In this document: piece after piece, positions 1-10,814 of the stretch
Layout of the letters: every line of letters begins with the position of its first letter
Position numbering within the stretch: the first letter of the stretch is position 1
Assembly (NCBI GenBank): GCA_029862125.1
Contig: JAOTXY010000002.1
Location: forward strand, 35,343 to 99,342
Origin: Gammaproteobacteria bacterium
Lineage (GTDB): Bacteria; Pseudomonadota; Gammaproteobacteria; GCA-001735895
Reading direction: 5' to 3'
DNA: 64,000 nt
Translations under genes and position numbers: made by a program
The notes under the pieces: model-generated
The model's input: the letters and a program-made list of their open reading frames with translations, nothing else
Told to the model about the DNA's origin: nothing
The model's database searches: none

Positions 1-1
1 A

Positions 2-235
2 GCCGATAGCCCGATTCTGTTGATTGAAGACGGCATTTACGCAGTACAAAAAAATACCGCCGCAGCGGAGCGGATGCAGCAGGCTCTTTCGACGCACTCG
101 GTTTACGCATTGCGTTCCGATCTTCAGGCCAGGGGGATAAACCCGGATAACATCATCGACGGAATTTCACTGGTTGATTACGACGGTTTTGTGGAGCTCA
201 CTACTGAGCACGACAAGCTACAGTCATGGCTGTGA
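2..235 (+). CDS. dsrH: DsrH/TusB family protein, 5' truncated by window edge
   Basis: Open frame from base 2 (ADSPILLIEDGIYAVQKNT...) to stop at 235; DsrH-like sequence directly upstream of dsrC. Confidence 0.85.
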   Translation, partial: ADSPILLIEDGIYAVQKNTAAAERMQQALSTHSVYALRSDLQARGINPDNIIDGISLVDYDGFVELTTEHDKLQSWL

Positions 236-270
236 CTGTGGAATTACATTTAACATGGCAGAGGTAAAAA

Positions 271-603
271 ATGGCTATTGAAATAGACGGCAAATCATAC
301 GATACGGACGAAGAAGGTTACCTCACTAACCTGAGTGACTGGAACGACCAACTCGCAAACGAAATGGCAAAAGCCGATGGCGCCGTACTGGATGACAACC
401 ACTGGGAAGTGATCAATTTCCTACGTGACTACTACGAGGAATACCAGATCGCTCCCGCGGTGCGCGTGCTGACCAAGGCGGTGGGTAAAAAACTGGGCAA
501 AGACAAGGGTACCAGCAAGTATCTTTACGAGCTGTTTCCTTACGGACCTGCCAAGCAAGCCTGTAAATACGCGGGTCTGCCCAAGCCCACCGGCTGCGTC
601 TAG
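271..603 (+). CDS. dsrC: DsrC (TusE/DsrC sulfurtransferase-family protein)
   Basis: 110 aa; C-terminal CKYAGLPKPTGCV with the two conserved cysteines of DsrC. Confidence 0.97.
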   Translation: MAIEIDGKSYDTDEEGYLTNLSDWNDQLANEMAKADGAVLDDNHWEVINFLRDYYEEYQIAPAVRVLTKAVGKKLGKDKGTSKYLYELFPYGPAKQACKYAGLPKPTGCV

Positions 604-680
604 GCAGCGTTGGGCGTATTTCCGGGAAAGGGAGCCGTTCCCTTTCCCGATAGCCTGGCAAGCCGGGAGATGACGTATCC

Positions 681-1418
681 ATGTCATTACTGACGATTGC
701 ATTCACCCTGTTATTCTACTTCGCTACTGCAACAATTGTAGCCGGACTCGTCTATCGCATCAGGCTCTACGCCGTCACGCCAACCCCGTTGCGGATTCCG
801 ACCACCCCGGCACCGATAACAACACAGGGCGTCGTCAGGCGCATGTTTTTTGAAGTCACCTTGTTCAATAGCCTGTTCAAATCGAACAAGTGGATCTGGT
901 TATTCGGCTGGGTCTTTCACGCGGCCCTGTTATTCGTGCTGTTACGCCACCTGCGCTACTTTACCGATCCGGTCTGGTCCTGGGTCGCACTGATTCAACC
1001 CATCGGCAGCTATGCCGCATTTGCAATGGTCGCGGGCCTTGCTGGCCTCTGGGCACGCCGTTTCCTGGTCGACCGGGTACGTTATATCTCGTCTCTCTCC
1101 GACCACTTGATGCTGGCCCTGCTGGTTGCGATTGGTCTCACCGGCCTCGGCATGAAATACGTTGCACATACCGATATCGTTGCCGTTAAGGCATTCTTCC
1201 TCGGGCTGATGTATTTCGACTGGCAGCCGATGCCGAGCGACCTGCTGCTGTGCCTGCACCTGTTACTGGTCGCACTGCTGATGATTATCTTCCCGTTCAG
1301 CAAGTTACTGCATGCACCGGGAGTATTCTTCAGCCCGACCCGCAATCAAATCGATAACCCGCGCGAAAAGAGGCATGTGCCGACGCGTAAATCAGCGCCT
1401 GTAAAACAGGCGGGCTGA
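681..1418 (+). CDS. dsrM: DsrM, membrane cytochrome b subunit (NarI-like) of DsrMKJOP
   Basis: 245 aa polytopic membrane protein in canonical position between dsrC and dsrK. Confidence 0.93.
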   Translation: MSLLTIAFTLLFYFATATIVAGLVYRIRLYAVTPTPLRIPTTPAPITTQGVVRRMFFEVTLFNSLFKSNKWIWLFGWVFHAALLFVLLRHLRYFTDPVWSWVALIQPIGSYAAFAMVAGLAGLWARRFLVDRVRYISSLSDHLMLALLVAIGLTGLGMKYVAHTDIVAVKAFFLGLMYFDWQPMPSDLLLCLHLLLVALLMIIFPFSKLLHAPGVFFSPTRNQIDNPREKRHVPTRKSAPVKQAG

Positions 1419-1431
1419 CCCGGAAATTATC

Positions 1432-2922
1432 GTGGCCGAATTCGAGACCCCAGCGCTTAAACCCTACCCCGAGATCCCGCCGATCGAAATCGGATCGATG
1501 GCACATAGCAAGCCTTATGTTGCCAAGGAAGACCTGCAACAGAAAATCGGCTTCCCCGGAGAGCTCATCGACAACTGGGAAAAGGTCGCAATCGACAAGA
1601 TGGGGGAGCTGGTTAATGGTTCCCGCGCATTGCGCGTATTTCTGGACAGTTGCGTGAAATGCGGCGCCTGCACCGACAAATGCCATTATTACCTCGGCAC
1701 ATCAGACCCCAACAATATGCCGGTCGCCCGCCAGGACCTGTTTCGCTCGGTTTACCGGCGTTATTACACGCTGGCCGGCAAGTACCTGCCCGGCCTGGTG
1801 GGTGCACGCGACATGGACCAAAGCGTTATCGACGAATGGTATAGCTATTTCCACCAGTGCTCGCAATGCCGACGCTGCTCGGTTTATTGTCCCTACGGTA
1901 TCGATACCGCGGAAATTTCGATGGCCGCGCGTGAGATCATGGACACCATCGGCGTCGGCCAGAAGTACTGCAATGAAATCATCGGCAAGGCACAGACTAT
2001 CGGCAATAACCTCGGCTTACCCCAGCCTGCGCTTGCCGACACGCTCGAAGGCCTTGAAGAAGATATCGAGGAAGAGACCGGTGTTACCGTGCGCATGCCG
2101 CTCGATGTCAAGGGTGCCGATGTTCTTTTGGTAACACCCTCGGCTGATTTTTTTGCCGAACCCCATGTCGATGGCCTGATCGGTTATGCCAAGGTCTTTC
2201 ACCAGGCTGGAATGAGCTGGACGCTCTCCAGCTATGCGAGCGAGGCTGCCAATTTCGGTATGTTCATCGGCTCTTATGAAAACATGCAGGTATTGGCGCT
2301 GCGCATTCGGGAAGCGGCGCTCGAACTCGGAGTCAAGCGCATCATCTTCGGTGAGTGCGGCCACGCCTGGCGCGTCGCCTATAATTTTCTCGACACGCTC
2401 GCAGGACCATTCGATTTTCTCGATCGCAACTACCCGATGCCCCAGCATATCTGCGAAGTTACCTACGATTTACTGCAGCGCAAGGCACTCAGAATGGATC
2501 CGTCGGCCAATGACGACATGGTGCTGACCTTTCATGATTCCTGCAATATTGCGCGCGGTTCACGCATGGGTGACTTCGAAGGCGGCCAGTTCGTGATTCC
2601 ACGCGAAGTTATCAAGGCCAGCTGTAATCATTTTGTCGATATGCCCGCAGATACCGTCAAAGAGGCGACTTTCTGCTGTGGCGGTGGTGGCGGCCTGTTG
2701 ACCGATGACCTGGTCGAGCTGCGCGTCAAGGGTGCCCTGCCGCGCATGGAAGCATTGCAACAGGTAGTGGAACAACACGGTGTCACTCACCTCGCGGCAA
2801 TCTGCGCGATTTGCAAAAGCCAGTTCAGCAAGATCCTGCCCTACTACGGGTTTGAGATGGACCAGGTCGTCAGCATTCACCAGTTAGTCAGTAACGCCAT
2901 CCAGCTGGGTGGCGAACATTAG
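1432..2922 (+). CDS. dsrK: DsrK, HdrD-like iron-sulfur subunit
   Basis: 496 aa, GTG start; 4Fe-4S motifs CVKCGACTDKC and CSQCRRCSVYC, CCG-type motif CCGGGGG. Confidence 0.95.
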   Translation: MAEFETPALKPYPEIPPIEIGSMAHSKPYVAKEDLQQKIGFPGELIDNWEKVAIDKMGELVNGSRALRVFLDSCVKCGACTDKCHYYLGTSDPNNMPVARQDLFRSVYRRYYTLAGKYLPGLVGARDMDQSVIDEWYSYFHQCSQCRRCSVYCPYGIDTAEISMAAREIMDTIGVGQKYCNEIIGKAQTIGNNLGLPQPALADTLEGLEEDIEEETGVTVRMPLDVKGADVLLVTPSADFFAEPHVDGLIGYAKVFHQAGMSWTLSSYASEAANFGMFIGSYENMQVLALRIREAALELGVKRIIFGECGHAWRVAYNFLDTLAGPFDFLDRNYPMPQHICEVTYDLLQRKALRMDPSANDDMVLTFHDSCNIARGSRMGDFEGGQFVIPREVIKASCNHFVDMPADTVKEATFCCGGGGGLLTDDLVELRVKGALPRMEALQQVVEQHGVTHLAAICAICKSQFSKILPYYGFEMDQVVSIHQLVSNAIQLGGEH

Positions 2923-2949
2923 AACTAGATAGTTTTCAGGAGAAGTAAA

Positions 2950-4902
2950 ATGGCAGCGTCAGAAGACGAAGTGAACAAGAATCTCACCTTTAGATTGTAT
3001 GAGGATGGTGTACACCGCTGGCGTTCGCAGGGCGAAAATATATTCAACGAGGATACCACCTACAAGTGCCCGACATACGTGCATCGGACACCCCCCTGCC
3101 AGGGCAGTTGCCCTTCCGGCGAAGATGTCCGCGGCTGGCTGAACATCGTGCGTGGCATCGAACTGCCACCCGAAGGTGTGAGCATGCAGGAATATGCATT
3201 CCGTCGTTCCACCGATGCCAATCCGTTTCCGTCAATGATGGGACGTGTCTGCCCTGCGCCCTGTGAACAGGGCTGTAATCGTAACAACGTCGACGACTTC
3301 GTTGGCATCAATTCGGTCGAGCAATTTATCGGCGATTCGGCCAAAAGCGAAGGTTATAAATTCGGCGACCTGCCTGCGGTTGGGAAACACCGGGTTGCGA
3401 TCATCGGTGGAGGGCCCGCTGGACTCGCAGCGGCTTACCAATTACGACGCAAGGGCATTGGCAGTACGATTTTCGACGACCATGACGACCTCGGAGGCAT
3501 GTTCCGCTATGGCATCCCCGGCTATCGTACACCGCGCGAATTTCTCGACCACGAAATCAATCGCATTATGGAAATGGGCCATATTGATACGCGCATGAAT
3601 ACGCGTGTAGGCCGCGACATTAGCCTTGGAAAAATCGAGAAAGAATTTGATGCAGTGTTATGGGCGATCGGCTGCCAGTCCGGACGTGGGCTGCCGCTCG
3701 AACATGGTGACGCGCCTAACTGTATATCGGGTGTTGCATTTCTTGAGGCCTTTAACAAGGGTGCCTTGCAGGTGACCGCCGATCGCGTGGTTTGTGTCGG
3801 CGGTGGCGACACCTCGATTGACGTGGTATCGGTGGCGCGCCGCCTCGGCAAGGTCGACTCTCTGCCCAAAGAACAGATGACCGAGTTTGTCGTCGGCGGA
3901 TTCACCGCGCATGATTCCGCTTACGCCGCCTCGAGACAAGGTGCCGATGTTACGCTGACATCGCTGTTCGAGAAAGCTGAAATGACAGCAACCGAACACG
4001 AGGTGGAAGATGCTCTGCGCGAAGGTGTCACGATTCTTGACGGCGTGATGCCGGTCGAAATCATTGTCAACGATGAGGGTCGTGCAACCGCGTTAAAGCT
4101 CGCAAAATGCACCATTGAAGATGGTGCACCCACGCCGGTCGAAGGCAGTGAATTTGAAGTCGAGTGCGATCTGATCGTATCCGCGATTGGCCAGGGGGGC
4201 GATCTGCAGGGCATAGAGGAAATGGGTAACGAGCGCAACCTGATGAACGCGGACAAGTTTTTTCAACACCCGGATAAGCCCGGTCATTTCGTCGCCGGCG
4301 ATATCATCCATCCGCACCTGTTGACGACGGCCATCGGCCATGCCTCGATCGCTGCCGACAGCATCGAGCGTTATCTCGGCGGCGCCGAATTCGACAAGCG
4401 ACCGAAGGTTGACGTGCACCATTTCAACCTGCTCAACAAGCTCAAGGAGGTTGACCTGACACCGACCGAGTTTGAGCACGAGGGAACCTGGGGCACTGCC
4501 GAGGCGAAATTCGCGGTGCACAATTACGAAGATCGCGGCGCCAACGAAATAATTTCGTCGGAGCGCCTGTTTCTGTCGCACTTCAATTACGAGGCGCGCA
4601 AATTGCGCGAACAACATGGTCCCGATTCAGAACATGTACTCGGTGATTTCGACGAACGCGTCAAGTGCCTGAGTGAAGAACAGGCGGTCGAGGAAGCGAG
4701 TCGCTGCATGAGCTGCGGCATGTGTTTCGAGTGCGACAATTGCGTTATTTACTGCCCACAGGATGCAGTCTACCGGGTCAAGAAAGAAGACAAGACCATG
4801 GGGCGTTACGTCGCTACCGATTACACCCGCTGTATCGGCTGTCATATTTGTGCCGATGTATGCCCGACCGGCTATATCGATATGGCACTGGGCGATCACT
4901 GA
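2950..4902 (+). CDS. dsrL: DsrL, NAD(P)H-dependent iron-sulfur flavoprotein (glutamate synthase small-subunit-like)
   Basis: 650 aa; GGGPAGLAAAYQLRRKG and GGGDTSIDVVSVARRLG dinucleotide motifs; two C-terminal 4Fe-4S motifs; operon position. Confidence 0.95.
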   Translation: MAASEDEVNKNLTFRLYEDGVHRWRSQGENIFNEDTTYKCPTYVHRTPPCQGSCPSGEDVRGWLNIVRGIELPPEGVSMQEYAFRRSTDANPFPSMMGRVCPAPCEQGCNRNNVDDFVGINSVEQFIGDSAKSEGYKFGDLPAVGKHRVAIIGGGPAGLAAAYQLRRKGIGSTIFDDHDDLGGMFRYGIPGYRTPREFLDHEINRIMEMGHIDTRMNTRVGRDISLGKIEKEFDAVLWAIGCQSGRGLPLEHGDAPNCISGVAFLEAFNKGALQVTADRVVCVGGGDTSIDVVSVARRLGKVDSLPKEQMTEFVVGGFTAHDSAYAASRQGADVTLTSLFEKAEMTATEHEVEDALREGVTILDGVMPVEIIVNDEGRATALKLAKCTIEDGAPTPVEGSEFEVECDLIVSAIGQGGDLQGIEEMGNERNLMNADKFFQHPDKPGHFVAGDIIHPHLLTTAIGHASIAADSIERYLGGAEFDKRPKVDVHHFNLLNKLKEVDLTPTEFEHEGTWGTAEAKFAVHNYEDRGANEIISSERLFLSHFNYEARKLREQHGPDSEHVLGDFDERVKCLSEEQAVEEASRCMSCGMCFECDNCVIYCPQDAVYRVKKEDKTMGRYVATDYTRCIGCHICADVCPTGYIDMALGDH

Positions 4903-4913
4903 CGGTTACGCTG

Positions 4914-5414
4914 GTGCAGAATTTCGTTTCATTGCTGCGCTGTCTGATGCTGGCTTGCCTGTTCGGAGTTGTGCCTGTTGGTAGCGTAATCGCTGTGGAT
5001 GAGGCCGCATCGAGTTTCGGTGAGGTCGTGATCCCGTCACCCACAAAACCAGCCGATGCCAGCGATTGTGTCGAACCCGTCGATGTCATGCGTCGCGATC
5101 ACATGAAATTCCTGATGCATCAACGCGATGCCACGGTGCTCGAAGGTGAACGCGATTCCAAGTACAGTCTTGTTGGCTGTATGGATTGTCACAATCCGGC
5201 CGGCGTGAGCGAGGAAATCATCCGTTATGAAAACCCAAAGCACTTCTGCGCCGAATGCCATGCCTATACCAGCGTCAAGATCGATTGCTTCGAATGCCAT
5301 GCTGATCGCGGCCTGGCTCGTTCCGAGCAGAGCAGCCTGACTCCGAACGCCCGATCTCGAGTGCTTTCGGCACATACCTTCAGTCAAAAACTGGAGCAGG
5401 CTCGTGGCGACTGA
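4914..5414 (+). CDS. dsrJ: DsrJ, triheme c-type cytochrome
   Basis: Start reassigned to GTG 4914 within the longer ORF 4722-5414; signal peptide; three CxxCH motifs (CMDCH, CAECH, CFECH). Confidence 0.9.
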   Translation: MQNFVSLLRCLMLACLFGVVPVGSVIAVDEAASSFGEVVIPSPTKPADASDCVEPVDVMRRDHMKFLMHQRDATVLEGERDSKYSLVGCMDCHNPAGVSEEIIRYENPKHFCAECHAYTSVKIDCFECHADRGLARSEQSSLTPNARSRVLSAHTFSQKLEQARGD

Positions 5415-6159
5415 GCTCGACAATATCGAACTGCGACCGGCGCGCCGCGAGTTTCTTAAAAGTGCCGCGGCACTTGCGACCACGCTGATCGCACCCGGTA
5501 TTATTCTTTATAAAACCGGTCACGCCAGTAACACCCCGGGGAAAAAGCCCCGCTGGGGACTATTGATTGATACCAATGCCCTGAGCGAGTCTGACGTCGA
5601 TGCCTGCGTCAGTGCCTGCCAACGCGAACATGGTTGGGAGTCGGACCCCGATTCCCGAACCGATGCGCAATGGATTCGTAAGGTCAAACTCACTGATCCC
5701 GAATCGGGGCATCAACGTTTTCTGCCGATGATGTGCATGCATTGTGAAAATCCGCCCTGCGTTGATGTCTGCCCGACTGGCGCCTCGTTCAAACGCGACG
5801 ACGGAATCGTGCTGGTTAACAAGCATACCTGTATCGGTTGTCGTTATTGCATGATGGCCTGTCCCTACAAGGCGCGCTCGTTTATCCACGAAACCCTCAA
5901 GGACCAGCTGCCTGTCGCACCGCGCGGCAAGGGTACTGTTGAATCCTGTACCCTGTGCGTGCACCGTATCGATCGCGATGGTAGCAACGCGATACCCGCC
6001 TGCGCCGAAGCGGTCAACCACGGCGACCGCAAGGCCATCTGGTTTGGTGATCTGCATGATCCGCAGAGCGAGATTTCACAGCGTCTGCAGGCTCTGGGCG
6101 CCGTTAAACTGCGGGCCGACATGGGACTGAACCCCGGTGTTCGCTACCAGGGACTATGA
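5404..6159 (+). CDS. dsrO: DsrO, periplasmic 4Fe-4S ferredoxin-like subunit with Tat signal
   Basis: RREFLKSAAA twin-arginine signal; several CxxCxxCxxxC clusters; overlaps dsrJ end. Confidence 0.94.
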   Translation: MATELDNIELRPARREFLKSAAALATTLIAPGIILYKTGHASNTPGKKPRWGLLIDTNALSESDVDACVSACQREHGWESDPDSRTDAQWIRKVKLTDPESGHQRFLPMMCMHCENPPCVDVCPTGASFKRDDGIVLVNKHTCIGCRYCMMACPYKARSFIHETLKDQLPVAPRGKGTVESCTLCVHRIDRDGSNAIPACAEAVNHGDRKAIWFGDLHDPQSEISQRLQALGAVKLRADMGLNPGVRYQGL

Positions 6160-7355
6160 AGATGCAGTCATCCATGCGCTATGCCGAGATCAAAACCAGC
6201 ACTCCAAATTACTGGGGAATCCTGGCTGCGCTTGCCGTGATTGCGCTAACTGGATTTGCCGCTGCACATCACATGGACACGGAAGGTCACCACGTTACCG
6301 GCATGACCAACCAGGTTGTCTGGGGGCTACCCCATGTATTCGCGATCTTTTTAATTGTCGCGGCTTCCGGCGCGCTTAACCTGGCCTCGATCGCTTCGGT
6401 CTTCGGCAAGCAGGATTACAAGCCTCTGGCACGTTTCTCGGCGGTACTGTCGATCGCGTTACTGGTGGGTGGACTGGCAATTTTATTGCTCGACCTGGGA
6501 CGCCCGGATCGCCTGATCGTGGCGATGACCTATTACAATTTCAAATCGATTTTCGCCTGGAACATCATCCTCTACACCGGGTTCATCGTCATCGTGCTGG
6601 CCTATCTATGGCTGATGATGGAGCGGCGCATGCATCGTTGGAGCAAACCGGCGGGGTTACTGGCCTTTGCCTGGCGCCTGATCCTGACCACCGGTACCGG
6701 CTCGATCTTCGGTTTCCTGGTGGCGCGCGAGGCATATGACTCTGCCCTGCTGGCGCCATTGTTCATCGTCATGTCGTTCGCTTTTGGCCTGGCGATTTTC
6801 ATCATGCTATTGATGCTCAGTTTCAGGCTCGATCAGCGCGAGCTGGATCACTCGCACCTGCAACGATTGCGCAAATTGCTGGGATTGTTTACCGCGGCAG
6901 TACTTTACTTCGTGATCGTATTTCATCTGACCAAGTTGTATGGCACCCAGAACCATGATTTCGAACGCTTCATTCTACTAGACGGCGGTATTTACACCTT
7001 GATGTTCTGGATATTCCAGATCGGGCTTGGCAACCTGTTGCCATTGGCGATGTTGTATGCGCCCGGCCTGCAGCGCTCGAATTCGGCCCTGGTGATCGCG
7101 AGCCTGCTGGTTATTGTCGGTGCCTTCGCCCAGCTCTACATCATCATCGTCGGTGGACAGGCATATCCGCTCAACATTTTCCCGGGTTATATCGTGGAAA
7201 GCAGCTTCTTCGATGGTGTGATCAACGAATATACTCCGAGCCTGTGGGAGTTTCTGCTCGGGTTTGGCGGTGTTACCGGCGCGCTGTTGGTCGCACTGCT
7301 TGGCATTCGGATACTGCCCATCATGCCTGAAAGCCTGCCAGCCGAGGTACAATAG
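6156..7355 (+). CDS. dsrP: DsrP, NrfD-family integral membrane subunit
   Basis: 399 aa, multiple TM helices, NrfD-like; overlaps dsrO stop. Confidence 0.94.
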   Translation: MKMQSSMRYAEIKTSTPNYWGILAALAVIALTGFAAAHHMDTEGHHVTGMTNQVVWGLPHVFAIFLIVAASGALNLASIASVFGKQDYKPLARFSAVLSIALLVGGLAILLLDLGRPDRLIVAMTYYNFKSIFAWNIILYTGFIVIVLAYLWLMMERRMHRWSKPAGLLAFAWRLILTTGTGSIFGFLVAREAYDSALLAPLFIVMSFAFGLAIFIMLLMLSFRLDQRELDHSHLQRLRKLLGLFTAAVLYFVIVFHLTKLYGTQNHDFERFILLDGGIYTLMFWIFQIGLGNLLPLAMLYAPGLQRSNSALVIASLLVIVGAFAQLYIIIVGGQAYPLNIFPGYIVESSFFDGVINEYTPSLWEFLLGFGGVTGALLVALLGIRILPIMPESLPAEVQ

Positions 7356-7358
7356 GTT

Positions 7359-8765
7359 ATGGCTTCGCTATTTCTCTCCGCGGCACACAAATCATCGGGT
7401 AAAACCACGCTCAGCATCGGCCTGTGTGCGGCCCTGGTCAAACGCGGCTTTGATGTGCAGCCTTTTAAAAAGGGTCCCGACTATATTGACCCGATCTGGC
7501 TCGGGATGGCCGCCGGGAAACCCTGTTACAACCTCGATTTTTTCGTCGCCGGCCGACAGGAAACGATTGACGACTATTGTTACCGAGGGCAGGCAGCTGA
7601 TATTTGCCTGATCGAGGGCAACAAGGGGCTACATGACGGACTTGACCTGGATGGTAGCAATAGCAATGCAGCGTTGGCAAAAGCACTGAAGGCCCCGGTC
7701 ATCATGGTCGTCGATGCCCGCGGCACCATGCGTGGCATCGCGCCCCTGTTAATCGGGTACCAGGTGTTCGACAAAGAAGTCAACATCGCCGGTGTCATCG
7801 CTAACATGACCGGCGGCCGGCGGCACGAATCCAAGCTGCGTGCGGCGGTCGAAGAATATACCGACATCCCGTTCCTGGGAGCGCTTGAAAACGATGCATC
7901 CATTGGTCTCAATGAACGTCATCTCGGGTTAATTCCCGGTTACGAGGACCCTGATTCCAGGCACAAGATCAATACTATTGCCGGCGTGATCGGCGATAAC
8001 GTCGACCTGGATAAACTGGTCGAAATAGCGCAACAGGCAAAATCGGTCGAGCCGGCAACATCGCCATTGCTGCGCAAGCCCGAATTTACCGGTTTGCGTA
8101 TCGGCATTGCACAGGACAGCGCCTTCGGCTTTTATTACCCCGGAGACCTCGAAGCATTCCGCCAGGCAGGCGCGCAGCTGGTTTCGATCGACACCACCCG
8201 GGACCAGTCCCTGCCCGCCATCGATGGGCTTTTTATCGGTGGTGGATTTCCCGAGCGCCATGCGGCAAGCCTCGCCGCCAATGGCACAATGCGCGATTCG
8301 ATAAAAAACGCGATCGAAGCCGGCCTCCCAAGCTACGCGGAATGCGGTGGCTTAATGTACCTGTCACGAAGCCTGACCTGGAATGAAGCCAGCTATGACA
8401 TGGTCGGCGTGCTCGACGCGAAGTCTGTCATGCACGAAAAATCCCAGGGTCGTGGATACGTTAAACTCGGCGAAATTGAAGGTCAGCATCCCTGGACTTT
8501 TCAACGTCAGCCCGGCAATGAGTTACATGCGCATGAATTTCATTATTCAGCGCTGCAGGGCATGCCCGATGATGCCGTATATGCCTACCAGGTCCTGCGA
8601 GGCAAGGGGATCCGGCAGCAGCATGACGGATTCGTTTACAAGAATTTACTCGCCTCTTATAGCCACCTGCGCGACACCGCGGCGAATCCCTGGGTTAAAC
8701 GCTTTTTACACTTTGTGCAACTCAACAAGGCTTCGCCTGTAACCGAGGTCGCTAATGCCCTGTAA
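7359..8765 (+). CDS. dsrN: DsrN, cobyrinic acid a,c-diamide synthase-like (CobB/CbiA) siroheme amidase
   Basis: 468 aa; N-terminal P-loop-like SAAHKSSGKTT; C-terminal GATase motif AECGGLMYL. Confidence 0.93.
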   Translation: MASLFLSAAHKSSGKTTLSIGLCAALVKRGFDVQPFKKGPDYIDPIWLGMAAGKPCYNLDFFVAGRQETIDDYCYRGQAADICLIEGNKGLHDGLDLDGSNSNAALAKALKAPVIMVVDARGTMRGIAPLLIGYQVFDKEVNIAGVIANMTGGRRHESKLRAAVEEYTDIPFLGALENDASIGLNERHLGLIPGYEDPDSRHKINTIAGVIGDNVDLDKLVEIAQQAKSVEPATSPLLRKPEFTGLRIGIAQDSAFGFYYPGDLEAFRQAGAQLVSIDTTRDQSLPAIDGLFIGGGFPERHAASLAANGTMRDSIKNAIEAGLPSYAECGGLMYLSRSLTWNEASYDMVGVLDAKSVMHEKSQGRGYVKLGEIEGQHPWTFQRQPGNELHAHEFHYSALQGMPDDAVYAYQVLRGKGIRQQHDGFVYKNLLASYSHLRDTAANPWVKRFLHFVQLNKASPVTEVANAL

Positions 8766-8773
8766 TCACCGCC

Positions 8774-9091
8774 ATGATTAGTCTCTCTGCCACGGCCCTG
8801 GAACAGATTAAGCTTTCCACGAACCAGGATGAAAATCACTCGCTGCCAATACGTATCGCCATCAAGGAACAGGACGACGGCAGTTTTCACTACGCCATGG
8901 GATTCGATGAACAACGGCTGCCGGGTGACAATTTTCTGAATTTTGACGGTGTCAACCTGGTTGTCTCCGAGGGCAGCAAGGACCTCGCGGAGGGTATGAC
9001 CATCGACTTCGTTGAGCTGGAACCCGGTAAACCCGAGTTTATATTCCTCAATCCCAACGACCCCACCTATGTCCCACCCCGGAAGTCATAG
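8774..9091 (+). CDS. dsrR: DsrR, A-type-carrier-like protein lacking cysteines
   Basis: 105 aa IscA-like fold sequence without any cysteine, directly after dsrN as in Allochromatium vinosum. Confidence 0.85.
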   Translation: MISLSATALEQIKLSTNQDENHSLPIRIAIKEQDDGSFHYAMGFDEQRLPGDNFLNFDGVNLVVSEGSKDLAEGMTIDFVELEPGKPEFIFLNPNDPTYVPPRKS

Positions 9092-9151
9092 TTCCACCAG
9101 GCAGGTTCGCTCAATCGTTTAAATCGGTATACTTGCGAGAATAGGTAAGCA

Positions 9152-10810
9152 ATGAAACCTTCTTATTCGATCGATTTTCTCGCTATGTCTGGACACGATC
9201 CACATTTACTACGCAAGACCAACCTGTTTAACGCATGGTTTGTCAGACTCGATAAAGAAAAGCGTAACCTGCTGAAAAGCGGCAGGTTTCGACTGTTGTT
9301 CCTGTCCTTTTCAATTCTGATCCTATTGTTGTTGAACTTGATTGGCGTGGTAAAGCCCGATAGCCCCATTGCCATAAGCTTACAAGATTACGTCGCCTGG
9401 ATGCACACTTTGGAAATCGTGCTACTGCTGTTGCTGTTCTGGGAGATCTGGCGTGAATTATTGCAGCCGTTGTTGAGACTGTGCGACTGGGCGGATTTGA
9501 TGCGCGGCGTCAATTTCGATGCACAGGTCGAGCTGAGCGGCGATAGCGATTTTTCCGAGCTGGCCCGCGACATCAACATGCTCGGCAACATGATTAATCA
9601 ACTCTCGCGCGATACCGATGTCCAATTGCAAAAGCATACCGACTACATTTCGCGTGAGTCGAGGTCACTGGCGATACTTTACGATGTTGCTTCAAGCATA
9701 AACGCGTCGCGTGACCTTAACGAACTGTTCAAAAAATCGCTCGAATCCCTGTGCAAAAACTTGAACGCCAGCGCCGGAATTATTCGCCAGTTTATAGGCA
9801 AAAATAAAAAAGATATCGTCGCTTCTCACGGCGATATAAATCATACCTTTCTCTCGAGCGCCGATCACTTTCTGTCGATTGACTATCCATCTAGTGATAT
9901 CAAGCTCGATAGCATTTACCGCATTGACAGCCTTGACCATGAAACCGTGTTTGGTCTCGGTAGCACGCATCGACAGGAAAAGGTGCGGGTGCTGTCGATA
10001 TTGCTGCAGTACCGCGAAGGCATACTCGGTGCGATTCATTTATTTTTTCCAGATGATAGCTCGGTCGATCTTGAGGACTACAACGAGCTGCTGCTGAGCA
10101 TCGGTCAGCACCTCGGCAGTGCGGTGGAGAAGTTTCGCCTGCTCGAGGAAGAAAGCGAATTGCTGGTAATGCAGGAACGCACCAGGCTATCGCACGAACT
10201 GCATGATTCGCTGGCACAAACCATCGCCAGTTTGCGCATCCAGATTCGTGTCATCGACGAGACTTTTCATTCGAATGATGAAAAAGCCATCTGGCACCAG
10301 ATGGAACGCATCGAGTACACCATCGATCAGGCCAATCACCAGTTGCGCGAATTAATCGCCCATTTCCGAGTGCCGATAAACGATCAGGGGCTGATTTCGT
10401 CGATCGAGGATAACATTCGCCGCACCCAGGAAGAAATGGGCATCCCGGTCTATTTTCAAAACGAATGGCCGGAGCAGGAATTTAGCGCGGAAGTCGAACT
10501 CAACGTGCTGCGCATTGTTCAGGAATGCCTGGTTAATATCCGCAAGCACAGCCAGGCCGAAGTCGTTCGGGTATTACTCAGTTACCGTGAGGGTGACAAT
10601 ATCGTGTTAATCGAGGATGACGGTATCGGGTTTGAAGAATCATCGATCATATCCGAAGGAGGACGTCACCTGGGCCTGAATATACTGCGCGACCGGGCAA
10701 GAGAAATTAATGCCAGCATCGAAATCGAAAGTGAGCCCGGTGATGGAACCCGGATACACTTGCAGTTCAAAGCCGAGCCGGTAAAGGCGCTACTCGAATC
10801 CACTGGCTGA
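9152..10810 (+). CDS. NarX/UhpB-type membrane sensor histidine kinase (TM, HAMP/GAF-like, HisKA_3, HATPase)
   Basis: RTRLSHELHDSLAQTIASLRIQ phosphoacceptor motif; DDGIGFEE and GDGTRIHL ATPase motifs; two N-terminal TM segments. Confidence 0.9.
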   Translation: MKPSYSIDFLAMSGHDPHLLRKTNLFNAWFVRLDKEKRNLLKSGRFRLLFLSFSILILLLLNLIGVVKPDSPIAISLQDYVAWMHTLEIVLLLLLFWEIWRELLQPLLRLCDWADLMRGVNFDAQVELSGDSDFSELARDINMLGNMINQLSRDTDVQLQKHTDYISRESRSLAILYDVASSINASRDLNELFKKSLESLCKNLNASAGIIRQFIGKNKKDIVASHGDINHTFLSSADHFLSIDYPSSDIKLDSIYRIDSLDHETVFGLGSTHRQEKVRVLSILLQYREGILGAIHLFFPDDSSVDLEDYNELLLSIGQHLGSAVEKFRLLEEESELLVMQERTRLSHELHDSLAQTIASLRIQIRVIDETFHSNDEKAIWHQMERIEYTIDQANHQLRELIAHFRVPINDQGLISSIEDNIRRTQEEMGIPVYFQNEWPEQEFSAEVELNVLRIVQECLVNIRKHSQAEVVRVLLSYREGDNIVLIEDDGIGFEESSIISEGGRHLGLNILRDRAREINASIEIESEPGDGTRIHLQFKAEPVKALLESTG

Positions 10811-10814
10811 CGCG